Numbered from the stretch's first letter, positions 22,468 through 35,008 are shown. The stretch is DNA of 64,000 nt from Paulownia fortunei (GCA_019321725.1 CM033118.1:7156071-7220070), one strand, 5' to 3'. Numbers and translations: made by a program. The notes: a model not told the origin generated them from the letters alone.

Positions 22468-24962
22468 TGTAATAATCGAGCTTCGCGCTACTCACCTGGT
22501 TAATATAGTTCATGCATTTTATGTCACGTATGTGTCATTGCATTTTAATTAATATTTCATAATGCATTATATTTTATACGCCATTTTAATAATTAAAATT
22601 TTAAAGTTGTCACCGATATTAGTTTTCAGATTCTTTAACTTAATTAGTTGAGTTGGTACTAAGATATGAGAATTTAAGTGTCAACTATCAGATAACATTA
22701 TGATACACGTAAGTGAAAGGTGGCATCGTTATGTTTATCAGTGTAGGATAAACTATGTAAATAATTAATTAGGAAGAAAATAATGATAGTAATAGTAATA
22801 ATAGTAATAAAAGAAAATAAGAACATTATCATATTAATTAAGAGGGTGTAAATTTTTTTAATATAAAATAAATTTAGGGGCTTTTAAATAAATATATATA
22901 TAAATAAATAAATAAATAATATTTTGTATTGATTATATAGAAAAAAATATAATATATATTTAAGTATATGGTGTGTAATATAATATATATATATATATAC
23001 ATATATGTATACACGTGTAGTGTATACATATATATATGATGAGGATAAGCATATATATAACATATATATATGATAAGGATAAGTATATATATAATATATT
23101 GTATTAGATTACTTTAATACTAATGTTAAGGTTAAGTATATATATAATATATTATATTAAATTTCTTTAATACTAATGTTAAGGATAAGTATATATATAA
23201 TATATTACATTATGTTTTCTTAGTAGTTTGTTAAGCTATTATAAAACACACCACACAAACACACGGCTACAAAAAAGAAAGGAAAAGAGAAGAAAAAAGG
23301 GGGGGGGGGGAGAAGAAATAGCACGAACAAACTTCCACTGTAGAAATTTGATAAAATTTTAGGTAAGTCCTTTCTTATTTTTGTACGGATAAAAATATAT
23401 ATTTATATCGTTTATTTCTAATTTGAAAGAAAGTTTTTGATCCAAGTTAATTAGTTATCTACCTGTGAGACAATACCTTTAATTTGAAATTAGTTAAAAA
23501 TATTCGATTTTATTATCTTGTATTAATTGGATGACGGAGTTAATTAAATTGAGGGATTGATTACAGGATTATAACATATCAATTAAATAATATTAGAATA
23601 AATTCAAGATGAAAAATTAAGGTATTTAAAAGGTTTTGATTTGGGTGAAATATAAAAATTTTAAGGTTTGATTGTTACTTAATTAAATTTAAGATTTAAA
23701 ATTCCTTATGAAATTTGATATAGAAACCTATTGATTAAGAATGAAAATTAATACGTTATACTTTTACAGGTTGCCTTATATCTAAGGTTAGGGAGGAGAA
23801 TCTTGTTAACCTTCAGTAGGATATCAAAGGTGGAAGGTAAGTGAAAATTCATTTGCAACTATAATGCATGGGCATAGTATTTCTTAGCTTATTTATATTA
23901 AATGTGATCATTGTGTATTGATGAGTATTTTGATGAGTATTATAAATATCTTATAGTGCATACATTGTTTGGATGACAGGACATGTGATTCACTGTGTCA
24001 TTGAACATGCCATTTATCAACATTTATACGTGCATACATAACACGGGCTCACAGTTGAGGTTTTGCATGCATAACATTATTTTCAGAAAGAAAATATTTT
24101 GGTTGGCCACTACTAGTGTACCGAGGCCCATGTGTGGCTTATTTATATGATATTTGTGGCACCACGAGTATTACTTTTCGAAGGATCATAGAGGTTGACA
24201 GGGGGTGTGCCTCTGGTGGTCACGAGAGGGTGGACCACTTGACTGTACCCTTATTGATGCCGCTGATGGGAATACTTCTGGAAGATCACAGGGAAAGACA
24301 AGGGGTGGACCTTTGGTGTTCTCAGGAGATGGCCCCCGAACTGTGTCGATCTGTTTATGGTCATGTGATTATTGATATTGTTGAGAGCTCTATCCGGTAC
24401 ATAGTAGGTGGGCCAAGGGCCCAGTGATGGAAAATAATTTTAAATGAAATGATTTTGATGCATGAGTTCGCATTCTTGTCATATCTCATAGAAATGTATT
24501 GAATTTATGTTAGATTATCCCCTTCAACATGCATGATTTTCATTTACTGAGTATTAGCTCATGTAGTTCATGCATTATGGTGAGTTTGATGATACTTGAA
24601 GTCATGGACTTACTGAGCGAGCGGTTGGAGCTCCTATAGGTTTTGAGGATCAGTGTACATGGATGACGACCTGTTGGGTTAGTTGTTAACTTATTTGATT
24701 TTGGAAATTATTGTATTAGGTTTTGGATTTGTACTGTGTGTTACTTTTAAAACTTTTCTGTACATAGGTATGTAAATGTTATGGTTGTTATGGGTTCTCT
24801 GTAGGTATATATATATTAGTTTGTGAGTGAGAAAAAAAATAGTTTATTATTTATTATGTTGTTACAGGAAGAAAAATAATTTGTACATGCACACAGGATT
24901 TATCATGTCAAAATTATTATATCTCTAAATATATATGTGTGTGTAGTATTGGGAGTGTTACA
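22468..24962. mobile_element. solo LTR (about 2.5 kb, gypsy-type) inside Copia RT
   Basis: The segment starts TGTAATAATCG and ends GTGTTACA. The flanks AACCA (22463-22467) and GACCA (24963-24967) are a 5-bp target duplication with one mismatch. Removing the segment restores the Copia reading across FMSNH and SYNRT. No pol genes are present, so a full element has been lost by LTR recombination. The length and TGTAATA/TGTTACA ends suggest a chromovirus such as Tekay/Del, but this is inference. Confidence 0.8.
23081..23216. repeat. 53-bp tandem repeat in solo LTR
   Basis: About 2.6 copies of a 53-bp unit starting AAGTATATATATAATATATT at 23081, 23134 and 23187. The TA-rich stretch around 22985-23080 may be a further decayed part. 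Confidence 0.8.
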
Positions 24963-24967
24963 GACCA

Positions 24968-25960
24968 TAGCTACAATAGAACCAAATCCTATCATTGTGT
25001 ATTCTTTAAGAAATTTTCTGATAATGACTTTATCATATTGTTATTGTATGTTGATGATATGCTAATTGTAGGTCATGATGCCAACAAGATTGATAAGCTG
25101 AAGAAAGAGATCAACAAGTCTTTTGCAATGAAAGACTTAGGATCAGCTAAGCAAATTCTTGGGATGAAAATCTCGAGAGATAGGACAAACAAGAAGTTGT
25201 GGCTATCTCAAGAAAAGTATATTGAAAAAGTTATTGAAAGATTCAACATGAGCAATTCAAATCCAGTTAGCACTCTACTTGCAGATCATTTCAAACTCAG
25301 CTCGGCGCAATCTCATGAGAAAAATAATGAAGAAATGAAAAGGGTACCATATGCTTCTACAGTTGGTAGTTTAATGTATGTTATGGTATATACTAAACTT
25401 GACATTGCTCATTCAGTTGGGGTTAGCCAATTTCTCTCTAATCCTAGCAAAGGTCACTAGTCTGCAGTGAAATGGATATTCAGGTATTTGAAAGGTATTT
25501 CCAAAATTTGCCTAAAGTTTGGTGATCACTAAATTGTATTAGATGGATTCACAGATGCAGACATGGATGATGATGTTGATTCTAGAAAATCCACATTCGG
25601 ATACCTAATGGGATTTACAGGGAGAGCTATCTCTTGGTAGTCGAAACTTTAAAAATGTGTGGCATTATCCATAATGGAGGCAGAGTATATTATTGTAAAG
25701 GAAGCCTGTAAGGAGATGTTGTGGTTAAAAACATTTCTTCGGGAATTAGACTTAAAGCAAGAAAAGTACACGCTCTACTCTGACAGTTGGAATGTGATTC
25801 ACTTGAGTAAAAATTTCACTTTTCACTTAAAATCAAAATACATTGATGTGACATACCATTGGATTCAAGATGTGTTAGATGAAAAATTGATGGTGCTTAA
25901 TAAAGTTCACACTGATAAAAATGGTACAAACATACTAACGAAGTCTTTATGAAGGAATAA
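24968..25960 (+). pseudogene. Copia reverse transcriptase and RNase H, copy 2
   Basis: After the solo LTR the frame continues with FKKFSDNDFIILLLYVDDML; the YVDD catalytic box is intact. 24939-25460 is open through KEINKSFAMKDLG and the RVPYASTVGSLMY motif, with a TAG at 25458. RNase H follows in 25530-25952 (FTDADMDDD, SIMEAEYI, then YIDVTYHWIQDVL). A stop replaces Trp or Gln in the ISW.SKL motif near 25638. This was the polymerase part of the Copia block. Confidence 0.9.
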
Positions 25961-26012
25961 GTTTGAAACTTGTAAAAGTAGGGCAGGTTTGGTTAAGCAC
26001 CACATATAGAAT

Positions 26013-26600
26013 TGTTGGTAAGTCTTCCCACATAGGGTGGCTACCAAACATTTAAAAAATGTGGCTACCAAATATTCGAAAAATGAAGCTACGAAATATT
26101 GAAAATTGGTAGCAACTTTGCCTATAAATAGAGCTCTCTTTTCATAGGTAAAATACACAAGAAAAAAGAGAGAAAATAAAAGAGTTGAGTGAGAGAAATA
26201 TAGAGTGTTTTGAAAGAAGAAATAGGGAGAAGAATTTTAGAAAATTTTCATTCTTTCTTAAAATAGTCTTCCTGTTTTTCTTTGGATAGTATTCCAAGTT
26301 CAGAATCTTGAGATATTTATGATCCAAGAGATATTCTCTTGAGAATTATTTGTGTATTCCCAAGTTTAGGGAGAATTTTGTAAGCCTACTGTATACATAG
26401 TGAAAATTTTATCTGGACTACAGTCCCATAGTTTTTTTCAATTTGGGTTTTCCACGTAAAAATCCTTGTGTCATATTTTTACTCTTTTACACTATTCTCT
26501 AAAATTCTTGGTTTGGTCCTATTTTTAATCCGGCAGGTGGGAAAAGACTTTTTTGGTTCTGCTGCATTTGTGCCATTTATTTTGTTTATTTTTTCCAACA
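26013..26600 (+). repeat. 3' LTR of Copia copy 2
   Basis: About 588 bp, starts TGTTGGTAAG, ends TCCAACA, with a TATAAATAG motif near 26122. It is similar to 3808-4381. The sequence immediately after it is the minus-strand gypsy pol, interrupted at 3807. Confidence 0.9.
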
Positions 26601-29290
26601 AAACGGCCCACACATAATCCCCCATATTAAATTCAACAGCACGACAATGCTAATCAACTTTCTGCTTATACTTGGACATGGACTGAGCAAGATGGCCATA
26701 GGTCCACTGATAGAGTTGTTGGAGCTGTACACTCACTCTACAGTGGTGCCATGAGGGCGAACCTTACTTAGCAAAGTAAGAAAATCAAGAGGACTGTGAC
26801 GCGCGAGTCTGTAACCAACATAAAGCTATTGTAACCTATGTTGCGATTCGCCCCATGATCAAGATCAAATTCAGCCAGACAATTTTAAATCCTAGGACTT
26901 CACATTATCATCCACTAGACTGCATAATAAATTTCCTCGGGAGTAGTTCACCTCTTTCGTTTGGCCATCAGTTTATGGATGGAAGGTGAATTTGAAGATT
27001 AATGGAGTATTGACCAAGCACCAAAGACTCCTCTAGAATTGACAAATGAAGTAAGTATCACTGTCCAAAATAATGGAAGAGGGCACCCCTTGCAGGTCAT
27101 GCCTGACGTGACTGTCGCTATGCAACTGCTGAATGATTTTCATATGCAAGCTACTATCCGACATATAAAGTTGAAGGCCAAGAAAGAGTAACCTATCACT
27201 TAAAAGAAAACTTGTGCGCTCACCATGTTGAATTTTGAAGCAAGATACAAGAGAAAAATAGGTCAACCTGACAGAGCTCATCGAAAGAATTAAACCTCAA
27301 GGCAATAACCTATATCGCCATAAGTAATGCATTACGGTGACTCAGAGCATCTACTACATGATCAGAAGCACCAGACTTATACTTAATAACAAAGTTAAAC
27401 TATTGCAAATCATATTTCCAAGAGGCATCATGAGTGGAGATCTTAATTTGACTACCAAGGTGTTCAAGAGCATCATGATTCATAAAAAAGAACAAACTCG
27501 CAGTGAAAAGATAGTGTTGCTAATGTTTGACAACTTGCATCTTGGCATAAAAAATAATATCTTATGTGTTGAAGCAAAGTATAGCACTGGATAGAGTTTT
27601 TCATTGAAAAATGCAATTGGGCTACACAATTGGCTAAGCACGACACCGATCCCAATTTTAGAGTCGTCAAAATAAAGTTCAAAAGGTTGCATAAAATCAG
27701 GAAACACAAGGATGGGAGCATAAGTCGGGCATTCTTTAATATCTTGAAATTTGATGGACCACATGAATTCAGATGCAATCAGTAAAGAGATTTGTGATGC
27801 TGCTGAAGTGCGAAATAAAACAATGGTAGAAGGAAGTAAGGCCATGAAAGTTGCGCACATCTGTGACAATGCGAGTGGAAGGAAGTTATTGGATGGCTAT
27901 GATCTTTGCAGAATCGACGCCAAATCATCCTTCAAAATAACGTAGCATAAGAAATAAATGTTTGTCATGAGAAAACCTTATTTAGTGGCCGCAACATAAA
28001 ATTGATCTCTACAAAGGACCAACCAAACTTCCTGTAGGTGTTGAAGATGCACTTCATGGTTAGAACTGTTAACAAGAATGTTATCAAAAAAACCACAACA
28101 AATATACCGATGAATAGATACATGTGCTCAAGGCATTGGAGAGACCAAAAGGCATCATGAGCCATTCGTATAAGCCTTCGTGAGTTTTAAAAGCTATTTT
28201 CCACTCATCCCTAAGATGAACATGAATCTAATGGCAGCTGCTCTTGAAGTCTAGCTTTTTAAATATTGTTGCTCCACCTAATTGATCCAATTAATCATCC
28301 AAGCAAGGGATAGAAAAATGATAGTGAATGGTAACTTTGTTGATGGCGCAACTGTTGACACACATACACCATGAGCCATTCTTTTTAGATGTAAAGAGGG
28401 AAGGCACAATGCATGGTCTAAGGCTTTAATGGATATGGTCCTTGGCTATCAACTTCTCAACTTGGCAATAGAGTTCTTTGTGTTCCTTGGGGCTCATGCG
28501 GTAGTGAGGATAGTTAGGTATTACAGCTCCAGGAACTAAATCAATTTGATGCTGAATATCACTCATAGGGGGCAAAGCAGTAGGAAGGGGATATGGAAAA
28601 ACATTAGCAAATTCAAATAGAAGGAGGCAGGCAAACAACATCATGCACATCATGAGGTGGTTGTGTAGGTTTACTGATTAGGAGAAAAATAATTCCCCAT
28701 TCATCCATGGCATGTTTAAAAGCACCACATGTTAAAAGATTAGGATTATCCCCATACAAGGAAGAGAATTTATCCTAATTAGGTAGTAACACCATTGTTT
28801 TGCTACAAAACATGAAAAAGTATCTGTTGGAGGGACCATCCTGGCAAGTGAGTTGGTCAAATTGCCAAGGACACCCGAAGAGCAAGTGGCAAGCATCCAT
28901 AGGTACCAATTTACACATAATCTAATGAGTGTAGGTTAGGCCAATGGAAAAAGAGACTAAAGCATGGTCACAGACAGTAACATCTATACCTTTACTAAGC
29001 TAAGCTAATTTATACGGATGCGGATATAGCTTGGCGAGTTTCTCCACTTCAATATTGGATAACATATTTTCACAACTACCATAAATGATGATAAAACGAC
29101 AAACTTTCCCACCAATGGTACATGTCGCTTGAAAAAGAGATGTATGGTGCCGATCATTAGAAGAAGTAGGCAAACTAAAAAATATATGCCGTAATATCAA
29201 TAACGGACCGATATCACCCTCATATGCTCTTCAAGGTGATCTAACAGTTAGCTTGGTGATGTCCCTATTTGTTGTGGTTAAAATAGTATA
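26601..29290 (-). pseudogene. CRM/Reina-like gypsy pol: protease, RT, RNase H, integrase remnants
   Basis: On the minus strand from right to left: EGDIGPLL, a protease with YGSCEN where DSGSCEN is usual (29000-29200, catalytic Asp replaced by Tyr), and RT start DIQHQIDLVPGA with PHYRMSPKEH (28426-28653). Next are ..[20 protein letters not shown] and a catalytic box reading FFDNIL instead of YFDDIL near 28090. RNase H (APILVFPDF, IAFFNEKL) is at 27480-27869. The integrase is shortened: a conserved N-terminal helix joins directly to GVPSSIILDSD near 27033-27281. The integrase C-terminus lies at 26601-26830. Many stops are present. The element is dead in every enzyme. Confidence 0.83.
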
Positions 29291-29349
29291 GTCCCCTAGT
29301 GTTGTAGGAAGGGGGAAGTGATGTTGTTGGTTTCTCTACAGTCAGAAGT

Positions 29350-30600
29350 GGAGGAAATAGTAGATTAGAGAGAAAGAAACTCATGCTCACAAAAGGCTGA
29401 AAATGTGATTTTTCTATCTATTAAGTTATTTCTCAACTAAGAGACCGTGCTAATAGGCTTCAAAAATGGTGAAGAGATTAAACATAATGATTACATCTTG
29501 GAATGGAACACGTAAGCAGCCTATATACCAAGGAATCGAAGTCTGTCATACATTCATCGATGGATCGAATGCCTAGGTAGAGAAGTTGAAGACATTGATA
29601 AATCTCACGTCATAGCACAAATTAATTTTATTAGTTTCTCTAAATATGGTAAGTTCAATTTTTTATGATTTTAATGAGTTTTAATGCAAGACTAACTCAT
29701 GTATATTTATCTTCTTGTAGGATTAAAATTTTACACACTTACCATATTGGATAAATTTACTAAAGATAAGCTTGAACTTATGGAAATAAATTCTCAAGAT
29801 ATCTTCAAATAAATTTATACCAACTGGAGGAAAGATTTGACTTTGCACTTTCCTTATCTAGATAAATCAAAAATTTAGAAAGTGTCCATACTACAATCAG
29901 CCGATTTCCTATCAAAGTTGAACATCTGAAGCTTATTATTCAGAGAAGGAATTTGAGTTATAATTGGATGCTATATTTTGTGATTAAACATAGAAAGATT
30001 GTGTTAGGAAAGTCTTAGAATTAGACTTGGTAATATTCTATATAATTAATTAGGAATCTACCTATTAGCACACTCTTTCATTAGTCTAGGCTGTAATTTT
30101 CAAAGAATATACTTAGACGTATTGCAACAAATTCTAATCTCTAGAAGCCAGTGATCATTGATCGAAGAATTCGAGCTTAAAGTTTCTAGAGTTTTTCGAT
30201 TGTGTTCCAAAGGTGTTGGAATATCACATTGAACATCCTTTGGGAGAGGAAGGTGAGCCTTCGAAAGAAGATGCCAGTACCTATTATACCCTTCGAGAGA
30301 AGGAGATGAGTCTTTAGAAGAAGACGCTCTATTATCTGAAGAGGTTCAGTGTTGAATGAATTTCAACGAAACAGATTCAAGCAGAGGAGATCTCACAAAC
30401 AAGTCCACCAGTGGAGTAATACAAAAACAACATCAAAACAAAAAGAGAGTCTTTGGTTTTATTTTTATGAGTATTGTTATTATATTGTATAAATCCTCTA
30501 TGGGCGTGGCCTCGAGGAGCAGGATTTGATATCCAAACTTCATTAAAATTACTGGTGTTAATTTTAATTTCCACTATACATATGTATTCATGTTCTAACA
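29350..30600 (+). mobile_element. insertion in CRM gag: exon-like fragment and LTR-like block
   Basis: The gypsy gag and protease should be close together but are split here by about 1.25 kb. 30002-30600 looks like a Copia-type LTR: it starts TGTTAGGAAAG, ends TGTTCTAACA, and has the GGCGTGGCCTCGAGGAGCAG type of motif near its end. No target duplication is visible. 29590-29830 has a two-exon coding-like structure (see findings). The outer limits are approximate. Confidence 0.45.
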
Positions 30601-31190
30601 ATGTTATAATATTAAACTGGAATATCAAGAATCTGGTATAATTGATTAACTAAATTAATTAAAATGACGACATATTCTAATAATAATTCTAGGGTAAGAA
30701 TACTGCCCACATATTTTCTTGAATTCATCATAGGATTGAATTTTTTACCTTTCCCATATGCGCCTAAATGCCTTTGTGTTGTTTCCACCATGCCTGTGCC
30801 TGACACATAGGTGAGTGGTGATCAGGGGTACATGGCATGGGCTTGGAACCTCCTAAATTCAAGGATTTTCTTGACATTGTTGAGCTAATATAAAAATTCA
30901 TTCGATTGCAGTTCACCATGGAATTTTGGGATTTTAAACCTTGAAATTGGCCTCCTAATGGCGATCTTCTATGTAGGTGGGGACTAGGGGAGCAACAAAA
31001 GGGTTAACACCATGATCAGAGTCATCGTCTATTAGATTTAGATTAAGGTGGGTTGGTGTTGTTGAAAAATAGCTAGTTGTTGAGTGAGTTGGTCCACTTG
31101 TTGACACTAGTTGAGCTACTTTATCTCATCGGAGCACTTCATCCAATGGGGCATCGTTCATACGTCTCCTTGGTGGCCTATCATAGGATT
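30601..31190 (-). pseudogene. CRM/Reina-like gypsy gag remnant
   Basis: On the minus strand the Gag capsid-like motif (a KSQNSMVNCNRMNFY-type stretch, later AWWKQHKG and GKVKNS) can be read in alternating frames between 30612 and 31000. Frameshifts separate the blocks. It is located correctly, just downstream of the 5' LTR and primer site of the element. Confidence 0.6.
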
Positions 31191-31200
31191 GTTCTGAAAC

Positions 31201-31512
31201 TGATATTATCTAAAGCAGCATGCACGATGATAACAGAAAAAATCAAACCTTAATCACTCATTGATTCACAAGAATGTCAAGTAATTAAAGTTTAAAGAGA
31301 GAAAAATCTCAAAATATCTTATTCATCATAGGAAAAAATCTAATTCAAAAGAGCCTTATAACTAGTCCAAAACCTAACAAACATAGAAATAGAAAATTGG
31401 AGATAAGTCCTAAAGATAGTAAAAATGACAGATATAACACATCCTAATCAGACTAGGCATTCTTACGGTGTAGCATTAGTGCATAAAGTCCCAATCTATG
31501 CGTATGGCATCA
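31201..31512 (-). repeat. 5' LTR of CRM/Reina-like gypsy element
   Basis: Direct-repeat partner of 3335-3640. On the minus strand the inner end is followed by a decayed initiator-Met primer site (plus strand GTTCTGAAAC, 31191-31200). The boundary on the right is GCATCA at 31512, followed by AGTAA, a possible target duplication. Confidence 0.7.
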
Positions 31513-31739
31513 AGTAATTAATTAAATAAATAAAATATTATATTTAGGACACTAATTATGAATATTAGTATAAGCCTTAATGTATAGAGATAAAAAAAAT
31601 TCTTTCATTTATTATGATTTTTCATAGTAAAATAAAGCCAATAAAGTAGTTAGATTGAGGTCCCATCATTCTGATAATTACACAACATAATTTATTTAGA
31701 CTTGAAATACTGAAACTATAGGAGGTGGGTGCCGGATTT

Positions 31740-32584
31740 GGTGTAGAAAATGGGTGAGAGAACAAAGCTCCACTCTCTTATGTCAAGGTGTACAAAGGGT
31801 AATCAAAAAATTTCGTTCCATTGAGAAAGAGCTGATGGAAATCAAAGACTAGAAAGGCATGGAAGATCTGCAACCTAAAAACTCCACAATAGCTAGTTCA
31901 TCAACACCTTCCCAGAGGCAAGAATACCATAGTGGTATTCTACGAGCACCAAATTCAAGTAATTAGTGCACTCACCACAGACAAATCTAATCAACAAATC
32001 ATACCTATTGTGGGGATGGGAAGCATTGGTAAGACTACCCTTGCTACAAATGTTTATAACAATTCTTTTATCATGCAACACTTTCACATTCACTTTCACT
32101 TTCTCTTTCAGCTTGGATTACAATATCTCAAGAATATATAGTGAGAGAAATTATTCTAGGCCTTTGGCATTAGATTAGTAATACAGATCAAAATGAACAA
32201 GAGAAGAAAGATTATCGACTAGGAGAACTGCTGTACAAAACATTATTTGAGAGAAACTACTGTACAAAATAATATGTGGAATATTGAGGCCTTGGGCAAG
32301 GTAAAAAGGTTCCTTCCATGTAACAATAATGGAAGTCCAATCTTGGTAACAACAAGGCTATTAAAGTTGGCTAAAGATTTTAAATCTTATATCCCTTATA
32401 AATGAATTTTCTAGACGAGGAACAAAGTTGGGATCTACACTGTGAAAAGGTATTTGCACAAAAGGGTTGCCCTGTTGAATTAGAGAATATTGGAAAAAAG
32501 TATTGCTAAAAGATGCGGACTTCATTTAGCCCTTGATGTGATTGGTGGCTTCTTTTGAAGTCCGAAAGGACAAGAGAACATTGG
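31740..32584 (+). pseudogene. R1-like NLR immune receptor, NB-ARC N-terminal half
   Basis: A run of short frames gives the linker before NB-ARC, the P-loop GMGSIGKTTLA near 32015-32047, a kinase-2 motif reading NNMWNIEAL (the usual DD changed), RNBS-B ILVTTRLLKLAKDF and the GLPLAL motif (GLHLAL here) followed by KGQENIG. This order and wording fit R1-type CC-NLRs of asterids. NB-ARC is the ATP/ADP switch of plant immune receptors. At least six frameshifts or stops separate the motifs. The coiled-coil N-terminus is not visible; a gypsy LTR ends 230 bases upstream. The gene is cut at 32584 by the Harbinger-like element and continues at 42527. Confidence 0.85.
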
Positions 32585-33079
32585 GGGCCTGTTTGCTTGC
32601 ATTTTGGGATTGGGCCTGATTAATTCCCTTCTGATATGGCAACCCAATAATACGTATCCAATCCTATTACTTTGTTTAGTTGTAAAATATTTCAAATTGG
32701 ATATCACACTTTGTAATCTATATTTTGTTTGGTTGGGATAAGTTGTTTTACCTTTATGCCCTTACTTTTTCATATCAAATTCCTTTTGTGACCCCAAACA
32801 AGAATTGGGGATCTAAATTCCCAATTCAGCTACAATCTTTTCAAAACCCATGATAGTGAAGAGGCATTATCTTCGTTACTGCTATGAAGTGTTGATCCAA
32901 TGGCCTTCTAAAGCAATCACGTTCAGGTAACCTCAATTTCTTTAGCAAAAATTATTTATTAGACTAGTAAAGTTCAATTTTTTCTTAAATTTTAACATAA
33001 GTCCTAGATATGAACTGTACGAAAACTTTGTGCTCAATCTTCGTCATGTTTTACACTATTTTTCTGATCAATGTATGAA

Positions 33080-33470
33080 TATATGTTGTTGTGGAAACTT
33101 CACTCCAACAATCATTTGTTATTTTTTTTTGTTTGACATTAATTAGGGTTCCAACAAAATGCCTTTTACCTATATGTTGTTGTGGAAACTAGGGTTGATT
33201 TATATGCCTTTTTTAATTGATTTATATGTTATTTGTGGAAACTAAGGTTCCAACAAAATGCCTTTTACCTATTGCTGAGTTAATGTAAATTTTGAATTTT
33301 TTTGGAACTTAGGTTCTTATCTTTGAACATAATTTTATAATTATACATTGTTACATTATTATCTTTGAACTTAGGTTACATTGCCTTTTACATCTTTGGA
33401 ACTTAGGTTCTTATCTTTGAACTTAGGTATCTATACATTGTTACAAATTCAAGTGACTAGGACTACTGTT
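33080..33470. repeat. imperfect tandem repeats near the left side of the transposon
   Basis: Repeated words include TATGTTGTTGTGGAAACT, GGTTCCAACAAAATGCC (near 33149 and 33246) and CTTAGGTTCTTATCTTTGAAC (near 33308 and 33403). They form diverged tandem copies without coding sequence. Confidence 0.65.
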
Positions 33471-34059
33471 TTTGTTATAGGAATTATTAGATGTGTTGTG
33501 GCTACTGTTTTTTTGAATGGTGTAAAATTTGATGGGTTTAGGAAAAGTTATACTGATTTGCTATTTATTGATTTTGGTTTCTATTTTATGCAGTGAAAAC
33601 CTTTTCAAAAACCAAAGAAAATACAAACTGCAACGCCTGGGCTGTCAACACTACAAGTAAGAGCATAAAGTATTTTGGCATTTGGCTGTTTTGTTCAATT
33701 TGGTTTTTACATTTATGCATTCCAATGATTATGTGAGAGTAAAGTATTTGGGTGTTACCTATAGTATCTTTAAGCAATTATGTCATTTTTTCTTTCTAGT
33801 TTTTGCTATATTTTTTTGACTTATTTGAATTAGTTGCATTTGAATGGTGAAGAATTATATTTCTATTCATTACATGTTATTTGAATTACTAAATTTATTT
33901 TCTTAGTCATTTATATTTTTTAATTAATATTAATAACACATGGAGTCATGAATTAATGTACGCTTTAAATCATGATGTATTGAGTGGATACCTAAACCAC
34001 ATAGAACACCTTGTTATTGGTTACAATTACATGTCATCATTTGATCGTAAGCCAAATAT

Positions 34060-34537
34060 TTGAACCATAGTGTTGAGAAGTACTGTACTTGTGTAGTGTC
34101 AACGAACAAGTCATCTTCAACCAATCACACAAATGGACATCCATCTTCAATGCCTAAGCTATTTGATTGTGGATTGGAAGTAGCTTTACGAACATCATGG
34201 ACACCTTCAAACCCAGGGCGCAGATTTCAAAGTTGCCCTGGATATGGTGTTTGTAACCATTTATATAAGTTGTGTTAAAACATGTGTTCATTCTAATTAT
34301 TTGTCACACACCAATACCACAACAATTAAGATTTCCACTGCAGGTAGGTATGGTTTCTTTCAATGGTATGAACCTGAGATGTGTAGGAGATCAACTCAGA
34401 TCATTCTGGGATTGTTAAAGAGAATTAATACACAAGAAGCAACTATTAATCATCTCAAAAGGAGGGAGAGAAAATATATTTTGGCATTAATCATTTTCTG
34501 GATTTTAATTAGTGTTATACTAGGGTATGCCAATTAA
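34060..34537 (+). CDS. GRF-type zinc finger protein, two exons
   Basis: Exon 1 ends at 34246 and exon 2 starts at 34344, with a GT-AG intron of 97 bp; joining them keeps the frame across CPGYG/RYGFFQWYEPE. The GRF zinc finger (GLEVALRTSWTPSNPGRRF, then SCPGYG) is followed by WYEPEMCRRSTQII, a helix and a hydrophobic C-terminal segment (ILALIIFWILISVILGY) that looks like a membrane anchor. The position that is usually the first zinc-binding Cys reads Phe (FDCG instead of CDCG). Such small GRF-TM proteins are common in plants, often near transposons; function is unknown. The start at 34060 is uncertain; an inner start is possible. Confidence 0.6.
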
Positions 34538-35008
34538 TTATTTTTATGATGTATGTTGCCAGTTGTTATCTTATTTTTTTATGATGTAACAAGGATTAGT
34601 GTTTATCTAGTTTGTTGCTCCCCAGTCTTGAATGTTTGATTTGTATGTGATTAAGCTTATTTACATCTTGTAACCATATATGCCTTTTGTATAAAGATTA
34701 TATGAAATTGTCTAATGTATGATAATCCAATATGTCTTTTAAATGAATTGATGACTGAAATGTTAAGTAGCATTCAACCATTATCTTCTATGAATATAAT
34801 GGATGTGTCATTAATATTTAATTGAGAATAATATTATGACAATATTTACACCTGCACACTATTTTCAATATTGACCATCTTAATTGCATTAGAATGACAA
34901 CAGTCTGGTTTCAATTATTACATTCAATGGCATTGACCCACTAATTGCATATTGATGGCAACAGTCTAGTTTCAATTAATGCAGCAATGGTAGTCAAACA
35001 AGCCCCAC

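Noticed and set aside
22900..23220. Possible CRISPR-like or regulatory array from repeated TATATATAATATATT
   Set aside because: A plain AT-rich tandem repeat of 53 bp in an LTR of a plant genome; spacers are not unique sequences.
24116..24427. Open frame of 103 codons inside the solo LTR
   Set aside because: It lies wholly within a non-coding LTR, has no recognisable domain and an odd composition; chance frame.
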